44,061 bases of DNA from Pseudomonadota bacterium (GTDB lineage Bacteria; Pseudomonadota; Gammaproteobacteria; Competibacterales; Competibacteraceae): the NCBI GenBank assembly GCA_030917925.1, contig JAUPTV010000195.1, positions 1 through 44,061 of the forward strand. Direction: 5' to 3'. The position numbers and the translations under genes are program-made. Of this stretch, positions 26,014-37,475 are shown one piece after another. Within the stretch, counting starts at the first letter, position 1. Every line of letters starts with the position of its first letter. The notes beneath the pieces are model-generated. The model saw only the letters and a program-made list of their open reading frames with translations. It was not told the DNA's origin and did no database searches.

Positions 26014-27786
26014 ATGAAATTCCCCTACGCCATTAACGATTTCGGCACACTAATCCAGGAAGGCTACTTCTATCAGGACCGCACTGACCGAATTCCCCAA
26101 CTCGAAGATGCCGGACGCCAACTGATCTTCATCCGCCCCCGCCGGTTTGGGAAAAGCCTGCTCCTGTCCATGCTGGAGCATTACTACGATGTGAACCGCG
26201 CCGATCAATTTGACGCGCTGTTCGGAAACCTGGCGATGGGCCGGAATCCCACGCCGCTGCATAACCAGTACTGCATCATGAAATGGGACTTTTCGCTGGT
26301 GAACGCCCAGGGCAGCTTGCCGGAAATCAAGGCCGCCCTGTATCAGCACGTCAATGACCGGGTAACCCAGTTCGCCGCCCGGTACGCCGCCCGACTGACC
26401 CAGCCCATCGCCATCCACCCGACCAATGCGGTCTCCTCCCTGGAGTCAGCCCGATTTGCCGCCCAGGAATCCGGTCAGGCCATTTACTTATTAATCGATG
26501 AATACGATAACTTCGCCAATGACGTGCTGATGACTGGACGGAAACCGGAGTATTACGAAGGCTTGCTCTATGGCGAAGGGGCGTTAAAGACAATCTTCAA
26601 GACGGTGAAAGCCGGTGTCGGGCAGGGCATCGACCGAGTGTTTATCACCGGGGTATCCCCTATCGTCCTCAGCGACATGACCAGCGGCTACAACGTCGGC
26701 GAAGACATTTATCTGAAAGCCACCTTCAACAACTTGTGTGGGTTCACGGAAACCGAAATCGCCGCCCTGCTGGATCGGCTGGCAGCGGAAGGCGGTTCCT
26801 GGTCGCCGGCGGAGGCTCTGGACCTGATGCGCACGTTTTATAACGGCTATTGCTTCAGCCAGGACAGTCACGAGCGGGTCTATAACCCGACCCTGAGCCT
26901 GTATTTTCTCAAAGCCCTTCAAACCGATGGTCGCTATCCGCACGAAATGCTGGACGAGAATCTGGCGATGGACCGCAGCAAATTGCGCTACATCGCGGAG
27001 TTGCCCCATGGCGAGGAGGTGCTGGCTCAGGCGCTGAATGGCGAAGAAGGCGTATTGATTCCCCGCCTGGCCAAACGCTTCGGCGTGGCCGATGTGCTGA
27101 TCGCGGTTAAGGATCAGCCGTTTATGGCGTCCCTGCTCTACTACTTCGGCATCCTCACCCTCACCGGGGTGGGGATTCTCGGTAAGTCCATTCTCAACAT
27201 CCCCAATCTGGTCGCCCGCTCGCTGTATGTCGAACGCCTGCGGGAGATGTGGCTGCCCACCTACGAGGATCGTCAAACCATTCCCCGGCTGGCGGAAAAC
27301 TTCTATCTTCGGGGCGATTTAGCCCCCCTGGTCGAATTTATCGAACAGCGCTACTTCCCGATCCTGTCCAATCGGGACTATCGCTGGAGCAATGAACTGA
27401 TGATCAAGATCGCTTTCCTGACTCTGCTGTTCGATGACCGGCTGTATATGATGGTGTCCGAAACCGAGATGGATCATGGCTATATCGACCTGAGCCTGAT
27501 TGTCCGCTCGGATATGCGGCGCTTTCAGGCGCTGGATCTGCTGCTGGAATTCAAATATGTCAGCCTCAAGGATCTGAAACTGAGCGGGGAACAGGTGCGG
27601 GAGAAGTCCATGACCGAGTTGGCGGCGCTGGCGGTGGTGAAAGCGGAACTGGACGCCGCCGCCGAGCAGGCGCGACGGTATGGCGCAGCGCTGTCAGAAC
27701 GCTATGGCCTGACTGATCTGCGCCTGTATGCGGTGGCGGGGATTGGCTTGGAACGGGTGGTCTGGCAAGCGGTGACACGAGCGTGA
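26014..27786 (+). CDS. AAA-ATPase-like / PD-(D/E)XK nuclease family protein
   Basis: This encodes 590 residues. The N-terminal AAA-ATPase-like domain has Walker A-like RPRRFGKSLLLSML (near 45) and Walker B-like LLIDEYDNF. The C-terminal part carries a PD-(D/E)XK-type core (DLLLEFKYV near 515, with DLSLIV before it), as in the DUF1703/PDDEXK_9 family. These proteins are common, often multi-copy, in environmental bacteria and anaerobes. A DNA-processing or defence role is often suggested but not shown. GGAG lies about 10 bases before the ATG. It sits inside the accessory segment and is the only gene there on the plus strand, which supports independent arrival. Confidence 0.85.
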   Translation: MKFPYAINDFGTLIQEGYFYQDRTDRIPQLEDAGRQLIFIRPRRFGKSLLLSMLEHYYDVNRADQFDALFGNLAMGRNPTPLHNQYCIMKWDFSLVNAQGSLPEIKAALYQHVNDRVTQFAARYAARLTQPIAIHPTNAVSSLESARFAAQESGQAIYLLIDEYDNFANDVLMTGRKPEYYEGLLYGEGALKTIFKTVKAGVGQGIDRVFITGVSPIVLSDMTSGYNVGEDIYLKATFNNLCGFTETEIAALLDRLAAEGGSWSPAEALDLMRTFYNGYCFSQDSHERVYNPTLSLYFLKALQTDGRYPHEMLDENLAMDRSKLRYIAELPHGEEVLAQALNGEEGVLIPRLAKRFGVADVLIAVKDQPFMASLLYYFGILTLTGVGILGKSILNIPNLVARSLYVERLREMWLPTYEDRQTIPRLAENFYLRGDLAPLVEFIEQRYFPILSNRDYRWSNELMIKIAFLTLLFDDRLYMMVSETEMDHGYIDLSLIVRSDMRRFQALDLLLEFKYVSLKDLKLSGEQVREKSMTELAALAVVKAELDAAAEQARRYGAALSERYGLTDLRLYAVAGIGLERVVWQAVTRA

Positions 27787-27915
27787 CCTGAACTGCGGAT
27801 CACGCCAGTAGACGACGGGCTTGATCGTCGCGCCGGTGTCCAGATTCAGCCGGCATGAGCGTTTCAACGCCCCCGAATCGCCGACACAGCTCAGGATGAC
27901 TTGTGAACCCACGGG
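27787..27915 (-). pseudogene. possible gene fragment at the right border of the accessory segment
   Basis: Read on the minus strand, this gives a coding-like stretch (VPVGSQVILSCVGDSGALKR, then LNLDTGATIKPVVYWRDP) that runs out of the 111-bp repeat without its own start. I recognise no family. It looks like the end of a gene whose front was lost at the repeat boundary. Support is only codon use and a clean frame. Confidence 0.3.
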
Positions 27916-28026
27916 GACGTTGGCGATCACGGTTCAATCGCGTTAATGCGTCGGCGTGGAATGCTCCGGCGCAGCTCGCACGGTCGCCGGATGTGCAAGG
28001 GAATTGGCATAGACGGCAACCGCTTC
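27916..28026. repeat. right 111-bp direct repeat bounding the accessory segment
   Basis: Matches 16578-16688 with four mismatches. Its first ~31 bases are the 3' end of the DUF1566/DUF11 gene, stranded here without the rest of that gene. The remainder is the end of the intact transglutaminase gene. Confidence 0.9.
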
Positions 28027-29970
28027 CGCAAGCTGTTGCTGTTCTTGCGTTGATAAGCCGACGGGATCAAACCGCCAGCGTTGATGCCAGTTCGCCATAT
28101 CCGCCATGCCGGGCATTTCCCAGACCCCGATCCGGCGTAACCAGCTTTCCAGCGTTTCACCGAGCGGGCGAGAACCCCGGTGGACGGCAAGCTGCTCCAG
28201 CACTTGGTAGAAAGGTGAGGCCGCGCCGGGGTGAATGACGGCCAGCATCGCTGGTTGGGCTGGTGGCCGACGGACACGCTGACGCCGGAGCAGTCGCCAG
28301 AATAGAAGGACCGTCAACAGTCCCGCCGATCCCCATAGCCAGCGATTGTCGCCCTCGTCATCACTTGCTTCCCGCCAGCGCCAACGGTTGAACTGATGGC
28401 TTAACCAGTCCCGGAGATCGCCCAGTTGCTGCCACCAGGGCGTTTGGGCTTCTTCAAAACTGGTCCAGTCGGGCGGGGTGGCGTCGAAATCCTGCCAGCG
28501 GCCGTCCAGCCAGATCAGCGCCCAGGCGTGGGCATGGCGGCGGCGGGCGATGTAGGTTCCTTCCAGCTCACTGTATTCGGAGACCGAGAAGCCGGTGGCG
28601 TAACGGGCCGGAACGCCAGCGGCGCGCAGAAGTAACACGGCGGCAGTGGCGAAATATTCGCAATGCCCGGCTTTGGCCTGAAGCAGGAAGGTTTCCAACG
28701 CGGTCAGGCCGGCCGCCGGTGCGGGCAGATCGAGGCTGTAGCGGAATTGGCCGAGCAGGAAGGCGTGGATTTTGGCAGCGGCGATGGCGGGCGGTTGGCC
28801 CGTTAAACCCAGTTCGCTGACCAGACGTTGCAGGGTAGCCTGTTCGCGGCGGGGCAGGGCCAGGTCGAGTTCCCCGCCACCCCAACCCTCCCCGCTGGTG
28901 GGGGAAGGCGTCTTATATTCGACCCCATAATGGACCAGTCCCGGACCGTCACTCGCCTTGAGCGCGCCTAGACTGCTGCGTTGCAATTCGCCCACCGGCA
29001 ACTGCTCCAGCCGCCAGGCGTCGAGGGGCAGCGGCAGCATCCCGGTTCCCTGGCGCAGTTCCTGGGTGATGTTTATGCGTCGGGATTCACCCTCTGGCGC
29101 TGGATTCAGCAACCATTCGCGCCCATCGCCCTGGGGATCGAGCTGGGTGAAATGGACGCCCTTCGCTAACCAAACCCGGTCGAAATAGCTGTTGTAGGTC
29201 GCGGCGCGCAGCAACCACGGTCCCCGGTCGCCAGGCATGGGTTTCAGCCGCAGCGCCACCCGGTCGGACAATTTCAGTTCGCCAATATCGCCCAGTGACG
29301 TGGAACTGCGGTAGGGATCGAAATCCGTGAACCAGTCCTGGAACCACTCGGTAAACGTATCTTCCAGATTCAGTTGCAGGCGATGCAGGCCCAGGCTTGC
29401 CGGCCAGGCGGCGAGGCCAGCGATAAGGGCCAGCGTTAGAACCAGGGGCCAGCGATAGCGGCGGGAGCGCCGGGCGAACAGCGCCCAGAGCAGCAATAAT
29501 CCCGCGCCGGGTAGATAGAGAGCTTGGGTAGTGACGCTGGCGGCCAGCAGGCACGCGACGAAATACGCCACGTCCAGCCGTAAGCGTTGTTGAGCCAGTT
29601 CGCCCCCGGAACGGCGCAGCGAGTAGAACAAATGCCCCATCCGGAAAGTTCCTGCCGTGGAGTAGCGCTGAATCGCCAGCGGCGGGAACAATAACAATGG
29701 GACCCAACTGGCCAGCGTATAAAGGTGCGTCGCCAGCGGCGGTTGGTTGAGATAGCGGGTGAAGAGCAGGATCAGGGCACCGACCCAGAGCAGGGCGGTC
29801 AGGTCGATGACCCGCATCAATTCCTTGTCGCCCAACGCCCAACGCCAATGGACATAGGGCGCAGCTTCCAGAATCAGCGCTATGGGCAGGGCCAACGGCC
29901 ACAGTTCGGTGCGCCAGCCCCAGAACAGTAGTGCGGCAGCCAGTAGACCGGGCGGCAGGGTCAGCCTCAT
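27943..29970 (-). CDS. TgpA-like membrane transglutaminase (DUF3488 plus transglutaminase core)
   Basis: This encodes 675 residues. The N-terminal half has several membrane helices (LALPIALILEAAPYVHW, VAYFVACLLAASVTTQALYL). A periplasmic transglutaminase-like domain follows with Cys (AGHCEYFATA), His (RRRHAHAW) and Asp (WQDFDATPPDW) of the catalytic triad. One more helix near 560 precedes a cytoplasmic C-terminal domain. Such proteins sit in the inner membrane and usually work with a MoxR ATPase and a DUF58 protein. The ATG overlaps the DUF58 stop as ATGA. A palindromic Gly/Pro-coding insert (TPSPTSGEGWGGGE) interrupts the periplasmic domain without breaking the frame. Confidence 0.92.
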   Translation of the reverse strand: MRLTLPPGLLAAALLFWGWRTELWPLALPIALILEAAPYVHWRWALGDKELMRVIDLTALLWVGALILLFTRYLNQPPLATHLYTLASWVPLLLFPPLAIQRYSTAGTFRMGHLFYSLRRSGGELAQQRLRLDVAYFVACLLAASVTTQALYLPGAGLLLLWALFARRSRRYRWPLVLTLALIAGLAAWPASLGLHRLQLNLEDTFTEWFQDWFTDFDPYRSSTSLGDIGELKLSDRVALRLKPMPGDRGPWLLRAATYNSYFDRVWLAKGVHFTQLDPQGDGREWLLNPAPEGESRRINITQELRQGTGMLPLPLDAWRLEQLPVGELQRSSLGALKASDGPGLVHYGVEYKTPSPTSGEGWGGGELDLALPRREQATLQRLVSELGLTGQPPAIAAAKIHAFLLGQFRYSLDLPAPAAGLTALETFLLQAKAGHCEYFATAAVLLLRAAGVPARYATGFSVSEYSELEGTYIARRRHAHAWALIWLDGRWQDFDATPPDWTSFEEAQTPWWQQLGDLRDWLSHQFNRWRWREASDDEGDNRWLWGSAGLLTVLLFWRLLRRQRVRRPPAQPAMLAVIHPGAASPFYQVLEQLAVHRGSRPLGETLESWLRRIGVWEMPGMADMANWHQRWRFDPVGLSTQEQQQLAEAVAVYANSLAHPATVRAAPEHSTPTH
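28871..28913. repeat. in-frame GC-rich palindrome within the transglutaminase gene
   Basis: CCCTCCCC and GGGGGAAGG arms around GCTGGT form an imperfect hairpin that encodes TPSPTSGEGWGGGE. Its composition resembles dispersed intergenic palindromes and is unlike the surrounding protein, which suggests a small repeat that entered the gene in frame. Confidence 0.5.
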
Positions 29971-31241
29971 AGCTTCAGCCTCGCCAGTTCCACGGCCAAC
30001 GTCTCGACCGTCGCCACGCGAATCCCTGGTTCTGGCGGCATCCGTGGCGGCCCGATCACCAGCGCCACAATGTCCACGCCCTGACTTCGCAACAGGTTCA
30101 GTAACTGCCGGCGTTCCTCATCCCAGTCCAGTAGAATGCAGACGCAGGCACTCAATTCGGCGGCATGTCCGGCAACCATCGATAACAGGTGCGAGAAGGG
30201 CTGATCCCTGCGCGGTGTGACGCAGGCCAGAATTTCCAGCAACTGCTCGGTTTGTCCCAGCCCGCGCCCGGCAGTGAAGCAATAGGCGCGGTCGCCGACG
30301 AACAGCAAATCCAGCAGCGCCTCCGGGCCACGTTCAACTGCTGCAATGGAAGCCGCAGCGGACACGGCGGCTTCAAACCGCGCTTCGTCAATATCCGCCG
30401 CAAAACTGTCCAGCAGCAGGCCGTAGCGGACAAAGAATTCATCCTGATATTCCTTGACGACCGGTTCGCCGCGTTTGGCGAAACTGCGCCAGTGAATGCG
30501 CCGGGGCGGATCGCCAGGCCGGTACTCACGCAAACCCACAAACTCATCTTCTTCACCGACGGACTGCGCCAGACTGACGCCGCCCCGCTGATAACGTCGC
30601 CCATCGTGGAAATGCAGCGAAGGAACCGGATAGCGGCGTGGTAGCGCTAACAATCGGTCAGGCAGAGGTTGGCGGAACAGGCGTTGCCACAGACCCAGTG
30701 GCTCCGGGCGGGCCATCTGCAAGGCGGCAAATTCCAGCCAGCCCCGACGCAATGGGATGAGCGTCAGTTCCGCCTCGGTCGTTGCATTGGGCGGCAGCGG
30801 CGGCAGGGATTGCATCCGGGTTTGCGCGCCCCGTGCTAAAGCGGTGAGTCGGCTCCATTGGCGATAGGTCGGCAAGCGTTCCAGCGGGGCCGAGGACATT
30901 TCGCGTAATTCCTCAATGGCCAGTAGATCGGACTGGATGCGCGGACTCTGGTTATGCAGGCGCAGACGGTAACGCACGGGTTCACCAACCGTGGCGAAAC
31001 GCGGCAACTGGCGAGTGGCGGCAACCGGTAGTTTACCGAAGCGACTGGCCAGCAGGGCGGTGGCAAACAGCAGGGTCAGCAGCACAAACAGTTGATAGGT
31101 CATGCCGACGCGGGTGTTAAAGCCGAACGCGCCTGCCGCAACCCACGCGCCCAGCAGCCAGCCGCCCAGAGGCATGAGGCGTTGGCGCAGGCCGTAGCTG
31201 AGGTGGTTGACCCGGCGATAGAGGCGCTTTAGAAAATGCAT
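29967..31241 (-). CDS. DUF58 family protein
   Basis: This encodes 424 residues. Two adjacent N-terminal helices (GGWLLGAWVAAGAFGF, YQLFVLLTLLFATALLA) anchor it to the inner membrane. The DUF58 signature EYRPGDPPRRIHWRSFAKRG lies near 255, in a VWA-like fold. It is coupled to the transglutaminase by an ATGA overlap. In many bacteria moxR, DUF58 and tgpA form one operon; here moxR is 8 kb away. I chose ATG 31241 (MHFLKRLYRRV); the frame is open by TTG to 31322. No clear ribosome site is visible at either. Confidence 0.88.
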   Translation of the reverse strand: MHFLKRLYRRVNHLSYGLRQRLMPLGGWLLGAWVAAGAFGFNTRVGMTYQLFVLLTLLFATALLASRFGKLPVAATRQLPRFATVGEPVRYRLRLHNQSPRIQSDLLAIEELREMSSAPLERLPTYRQWSRLTALARGAQTRMQSLPPLPPNATTEAELTLIPLRRGWLEFAALQMARPEPLGLWQRLFRQPLPDRLLALPRRYPVPSLHFHDGRRYQRGGVSLAQSVGEEDEFVGLREYRPGDPPRRIHWRSFAKRGEPVVKEYQDEFFVRYGLLLDSFAADIDEARFEAAVSAAASIAAVERGPEALLDLLFVGDRAYCFTAGRGLGQTEQLLEILACVTPRRDQPFSHLLSMVAGHAAELSACVCILLDWDEERRQLLNLLRSQGVDIVALVIGPPRMPPEPGIRVATVETLAVELARLKL

Positions 31242-31457
31242 AATGTAGAGATTCTGCCAAATTTCGTTCAAGCAGGTAAGCCCCTGATTGACTGACCGGG
31301 CGCTATAGACCCGGTAAATCAAGTTCAGAATGACCGCTGAGAGGCCAGATTTTTGTGGTCTATCGTTCCTGCATCAGCGGGAATCCAGTAAACTGCTAAA
31401 AAAATAGATACTCGCTTTTGCGGGTATGCTGAATTCAGATCAACAAAAGTCCTGCCC

Positions 31458-33792
<2,335 letters not shown>

Positions 33793-33815
<23 letters not shown>

Positions 33816-34704
33816 GCCCACAATTCTGATTGTGGACGACGTTCCCAGCAATATCCAGGTGCTGGCTGAGGCGTTGAGGGCCGAGTATCGGGTCATGGTC
33901 GCCGGCAGCGGCAAAATGGCCTTTGAGATCATCGCCAGGAAGGGGCTACCCGATCTCATCCTGCTGGATGTGATGATGCCCGGCATGGATGGTTATGCGG
34001 TGTGCCGTCGCCTCAAGGAAAATCCGCTGACCCAGGGCGTTCCAGTGATCTTTGTCACGGCGAAGACGGACCCTGAGGATGAAGAGCAGGGGCTGCGACT
34101 GGGGGCGGTGGATTACATCGGCAAGCCGTTTCACTTGCCCATCGTGTTGGTGCGAGTACGCAATCATATTAACCTCAAGCTGAAGAGCGATTTGCTGGAG
34201 ACGTATGCCTGGCTGGACGCGCTGACCAATATTCCGAACCGTCGCCGGTTTGACGAGAGCTTCGTCATCGAATGGAAACGCGCCCAGCGCACCGGTTTGC
34301 CGTTGTCGCTTATCGTGCTGGATATTGATTATTTCAAGCCTTTCAATGACCATCATGGCCACGGTGCCGGCGATATCTGTCTATGCCATGTAGCGACAAC
34401 GCTGGCTGCATCGGTGACGCGCTCTGGTGATCTGGTGGCGCGTTACGGGGGTGAGGAATTCGTCGCATTGTTACCCAATACCGGCGAAGCGGGCGCTTTG
34501 CAGATTGCTGAGCGGTTGCGGGGTCAGATCGAGGCGCTGCGGATGCCCCACGGTTATTCCCCGGCATCGGCCTGGGTCACGGTCAGCGCGGGCCTTGCCA
34601 GTACCGTACCGCAAGCCGATGAATCCCCTGACCGTCTGTTCGAGAAAGCCGATCAGCAGTTGTACGGTGCCAAACAGGCTGGTCGCAATCGCGTCTGCCG
34701 CTAG
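33793..34704 (+). CDS. response regulator with diguanylate cyclase (GGDEF) output
   Basis: This encodes 303 residues. The receiver (8-~125) has VDD, Asp59 ([11 protein letters not shown]), VTAK and GKPF. The GGDEF domain has [13 protein letters not shown], the active site YGGEEF, and an RSGD inhibitory I-site five residues before it. It should make c-di-GMP from two GTP when phosphorylated, with product feedback. The start MKTAPGDK has AGGGG upstream and lies inside the end of the kinase gene, which implies coupled translation. The convergent GGDEF-EAL gene ends in the same CTAG. Confidence 0.92.
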
Positions 34705-37439
34705 TCGCAGGATGGCTGAATGCTGGAAACCAGGAGTGAATCCTGCACAAACTGCTCAAACTGATCCAGTGGGAGTGGTCGGCTGAAAAAATAACCCTGG
34801 TACGCATGGCAGCCAAAACGCGCCAGCATGTCGCGTTGCGCTGCGGTTTCAACGCCCTCGGCGATGACGCTAATATCAAGACTTTGGGCCAGCGCCACAA
34901 TCGTCTGCGCAATCACGGCATCGTTCGGGTCGGTCAATAAATCGCGAATAAACGACTGATCGATTTTCAACTGGTCCAGTGGCAGGCGTTTCAGATACAT
35001 CAGCGAAGAATAGCCGGTGCCAAAGTCATCGAGAGAGAAACTGACTCCCCGGGCCTTCAACATAAGCATCTTTTCAATCAGTTCTTCAACGTGGTCAGCC
35101 AGCAGGCTTTCAGTCAGTTCCAATTTCAGTCGCCACGGGTTGGCACCGGTGCTCTTGAGTATCGCCAACACCTGATCAACGAAGTCCGGTTGGCGGAATT
35201 GCTGGATACTGACATTGACCGCTACCGTAAGATGCGCCCGATCAGATTGCGCCCATTGGGCTAACTGGATACAGGCTGTCTCCAGCACCCAATGCCCGAG
35301 CGGCAAAATCAGCCCGGTTTCTTCAGACAGGGGAATAAACTGGGCCGGCGACACCATGCCGCGCCGGGGATGTAACCAGCGTACCAGGACTTCGGCCCCC
35401 GTCAGACGGCCATCACCCATGATCTGAGCCTGATAATGGAGTAAAAACTGCTTGTCGTTGAGGGCCTGCCGTAGATCCTTCTCCAGTTCCGTCCGTTCTC
35501 TGATGACCGATTCCATGGCTGGATCAAAGAAACTGCACCGGTTGCCCCCAGCTTCTTTGGACTGGCGCATGGCCAGATCAGCCTGCTTGATCAACTCATT
35601 GAGGGTTGCGGTATGACCACTGAACAAGGCGACACCAATGCTGGACGCGCTATAGAGCGCCATATCATTCAGCAGGTAGGGTTGGCTGAGTGCGGCGAGA
35701 ATCTTTTCGCTCATCCCTTCAGCCTGGGCCGCCGCATCTTTATCGTGCCGACTCAAGCTGGCCGGCACCACCACAAATTCATCCCCGCTCCATCGAGCCA
35801 CGGTGCCGTCTTCATAGACACAGGCGTTCAACCGCTGGGCGACCTGCTTTAACAATTGATCACCCAAGTCATGGCCGTAGGTATCATTGAGCGTTTTGAA
35901 ATGATCCAGATCAATCAACAAGAGCGACCCATAGCCGCCGCTACGCGAACTGGCGGCCAGGGCCTGATGGAAGCGATCCAGCAGCAGCGTTCGGTTGGGC
36001 AGGCCCGTCAATGCGTCAAAGAAAGCTAACTGATGGATGCGTTTTTCCGCCTGCTTACGCGCAGTGATGTCAAGATGGGCACCGATGTAGTGGGTAATGA
36101 CCCCATGAGTATCCGTCACCGCAGAGATGGTCAGCCATTTGGGACAGATTTCGCCGTCCTTATGCCGATCCCAGATTTCTCCCTGCCATCGTCCATAGCG
36201 GTTGATGCTGTCCCACATGGCCCGATAAAAGCTGGCGTCATGTCGGCCTGATTTGAGAATACGGGGAGTTTGGCCAATCACCTGCTCGGCAGTGTAGCCG
36301 GTGGTTTCAGTAAAAGCTTGGTTGACCTTTAAAATCACCGTGTGGGCATCAGTGATGATCATGCTTTCCTGCGATTCGAAGGCGACGGCAGCAATGCGAA
36401 GCTGCTCGTCAGTGTGCTTGAGTTGTGTCACATCGGTGTGTGCGATGACCACGCCGCCTGGGTCCACATTTTCCAGTGGGTTGACCATCATGGTGAACCA
36501 GCGCGACCCTTTCGACGAGTGGCAGGGGTATTCCATACTGAAGTACGGCAACTGGCCATCCATTACCGCCTTAATGCCATGATAGGCGCTCCACCCATCT
36601 TGCGCTCCGGCTCCGGCACTGTTCTGACAGACGTCCAGATAACTGGCACCGATGCCGGTATTGGGTGCGGGCTTATGCGGTTCTATGCCATTTTCCAATG
36701 CAAACTGCCACCAAGCTCTGTTAACGGCGATAATAATCCCTTGGTGATCCAGTACCGCAATGTGGGACGGTAAAGCATTCAGGATTGCGACTTTGAAGGC
36801 TTCGTTGTCCTCCAATACCGATAGAAACTGGTCTAACTTGCGGGTTTGCTTGAGGAGTTTCGCTTCGTTAGTCCGCGCTGCCGCTAATGCATCAATGAGT
36901 GATCGTGTATATACATCCAGTGAGAATAGCAAGGCACCTGTCACCATGATGGTCGTAAAAACGACATTACCCCAAGCTTGTGGAGCAGTCATATAGATCG
37001 ACAAATCGAACGATGGTGGCGCACCCACTGAAATGACATACCCGCCAATTCCAGACAAGATGGCAATGCTGAAGATAAGTACCCTAATGGCGCTCCGCTT
37101 CCCAAACAGCATCGCAGCGATACAAGGCGTGGCGATCCAAAAAACAATGGCGGGAGATAACAGGCCAAACTGGATAACGCCACTGATGGCGATTGCCAGC
37201 ATCATCCCTATGATCCCACCGGCTTTGAAGGCAAGATTCAATCGATGCCGAAGGAACGCCATTAGGAAGATGGCAAGAAGCAATGCCATCTGCAAAAACA
37301 TAACCGGCTGCCATCCAATCAACGTCGCTCGATAGATGCTGGCCAGAAAGGCCAGGGGACCGAAGAGGGTTAAGGCGGTCAAAAGGCTGTCCGCGATCTT
37401 CAAGCGAACGCTTTTCAAATCTTCATCGGTAGTGATCAT
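34701..37439 (-). CDS. membrane PAS-PAS-GGDEF-EAL c-di-GMP enzyme
   Basis: This encodes 912 residues. Five or six N-terminal helices (LTLFGPLAFLASIY, FLQMALLLAIFLMAF, VFTTIMVTGALLFSL) form a sensor. Two PAS domains follow (near 215-340 and 345-470), then GGDEF with SGDEF at the active site (ARWSGDEF), and EAL with EVLVRW in place of EAL. The EAL metal and catalytic motifs DDFGTGYSS, KIDQSFI and AEGVET are intact. It is therefore likely an active phosphodiesterase with a GTP-binding or weakly active GGDEF, which is inference. I use ATG 37439; a TTG lies one codon before it. It may oppose the neighbouring cyclase. Confidence 0.9.
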   Translation of the reverse strand: MITTDEDLKSVRLKIADSLLTALTLFGPLAFLASIYRATLIGWQPVMFLQMALLLAIFLMAFLRHRLNLAFKAGGIIGMMLAIAISGVIQFGLLSPAIVFWIATPCIAAMLFGKRSAIRVLIFSIAILSGIGGYVISVGAPPSFDLSIYMTAPQAWGNVVFTTIMVTGALLFSLDVYTRSLIDALAAARTNEAKLLKQTRKLDQFLSVLEDNEAFKVAILNALPSHIAVLDHQGIIIAVNRAWWQFALENGIEPHKPAPNTGIGASYLDVCQNSAGAGAQDGWSAYHGIKAVMDGQLPYFSMEYPCHSSKGSRWFTMMVNPLENVDPGGVVIAHTDVTQLKHTDEQLRIAAVAFESQESMIITDAHTVILKVNQAFTETTGYTAEQVIGQTPRILKSGRHDASFYRAMWDSINRYGRWQGEIWDRHKDGEICPKWLTISAVTDTHGVITHYIGAHLDITARKQAEKRIHQLAFFDALTGLPNRTLLLDRFHQALAASSRSGGYGSLLLIDLDHFKTLNDTYGHDLGDQLLKQVAQRLNACVYEDGTVARWSGDEFVVVPASLSRHDKDAAAQAEGMSEKILAALSQPYLLNDMALYSASSIGVALFSGHTATLNELIKQADLAMRQSKEAGGNRCSFFDPAMESVIRERTELEKDLRQALNDKQFLLHYQAQIMGDGRLTGAEVLVRWLHPRRGMVSPAQFIPLSEETGLILPLGHWVLETACIQLAQWAQSDRAHLTVAVNVSIQQFRQPDFVDQVLAILKSTGANPWRLKLELTESLLADHVEELIEKMLMLKARGVSFSLDDFGTGYSSLMYLKRLPLDQLKIDQSFIRDLLTDPNDAVIAQTIVALAQSLDISVIAEGVETAAQRDMLARFGCHAYQGYFFSRPLPLDQFEQFVQDSLLVSSIQPSCD

Positions 37440-37475
37440 CAAACGTTAATATCCCGTAAGCGCTTCGCTTGCCGA

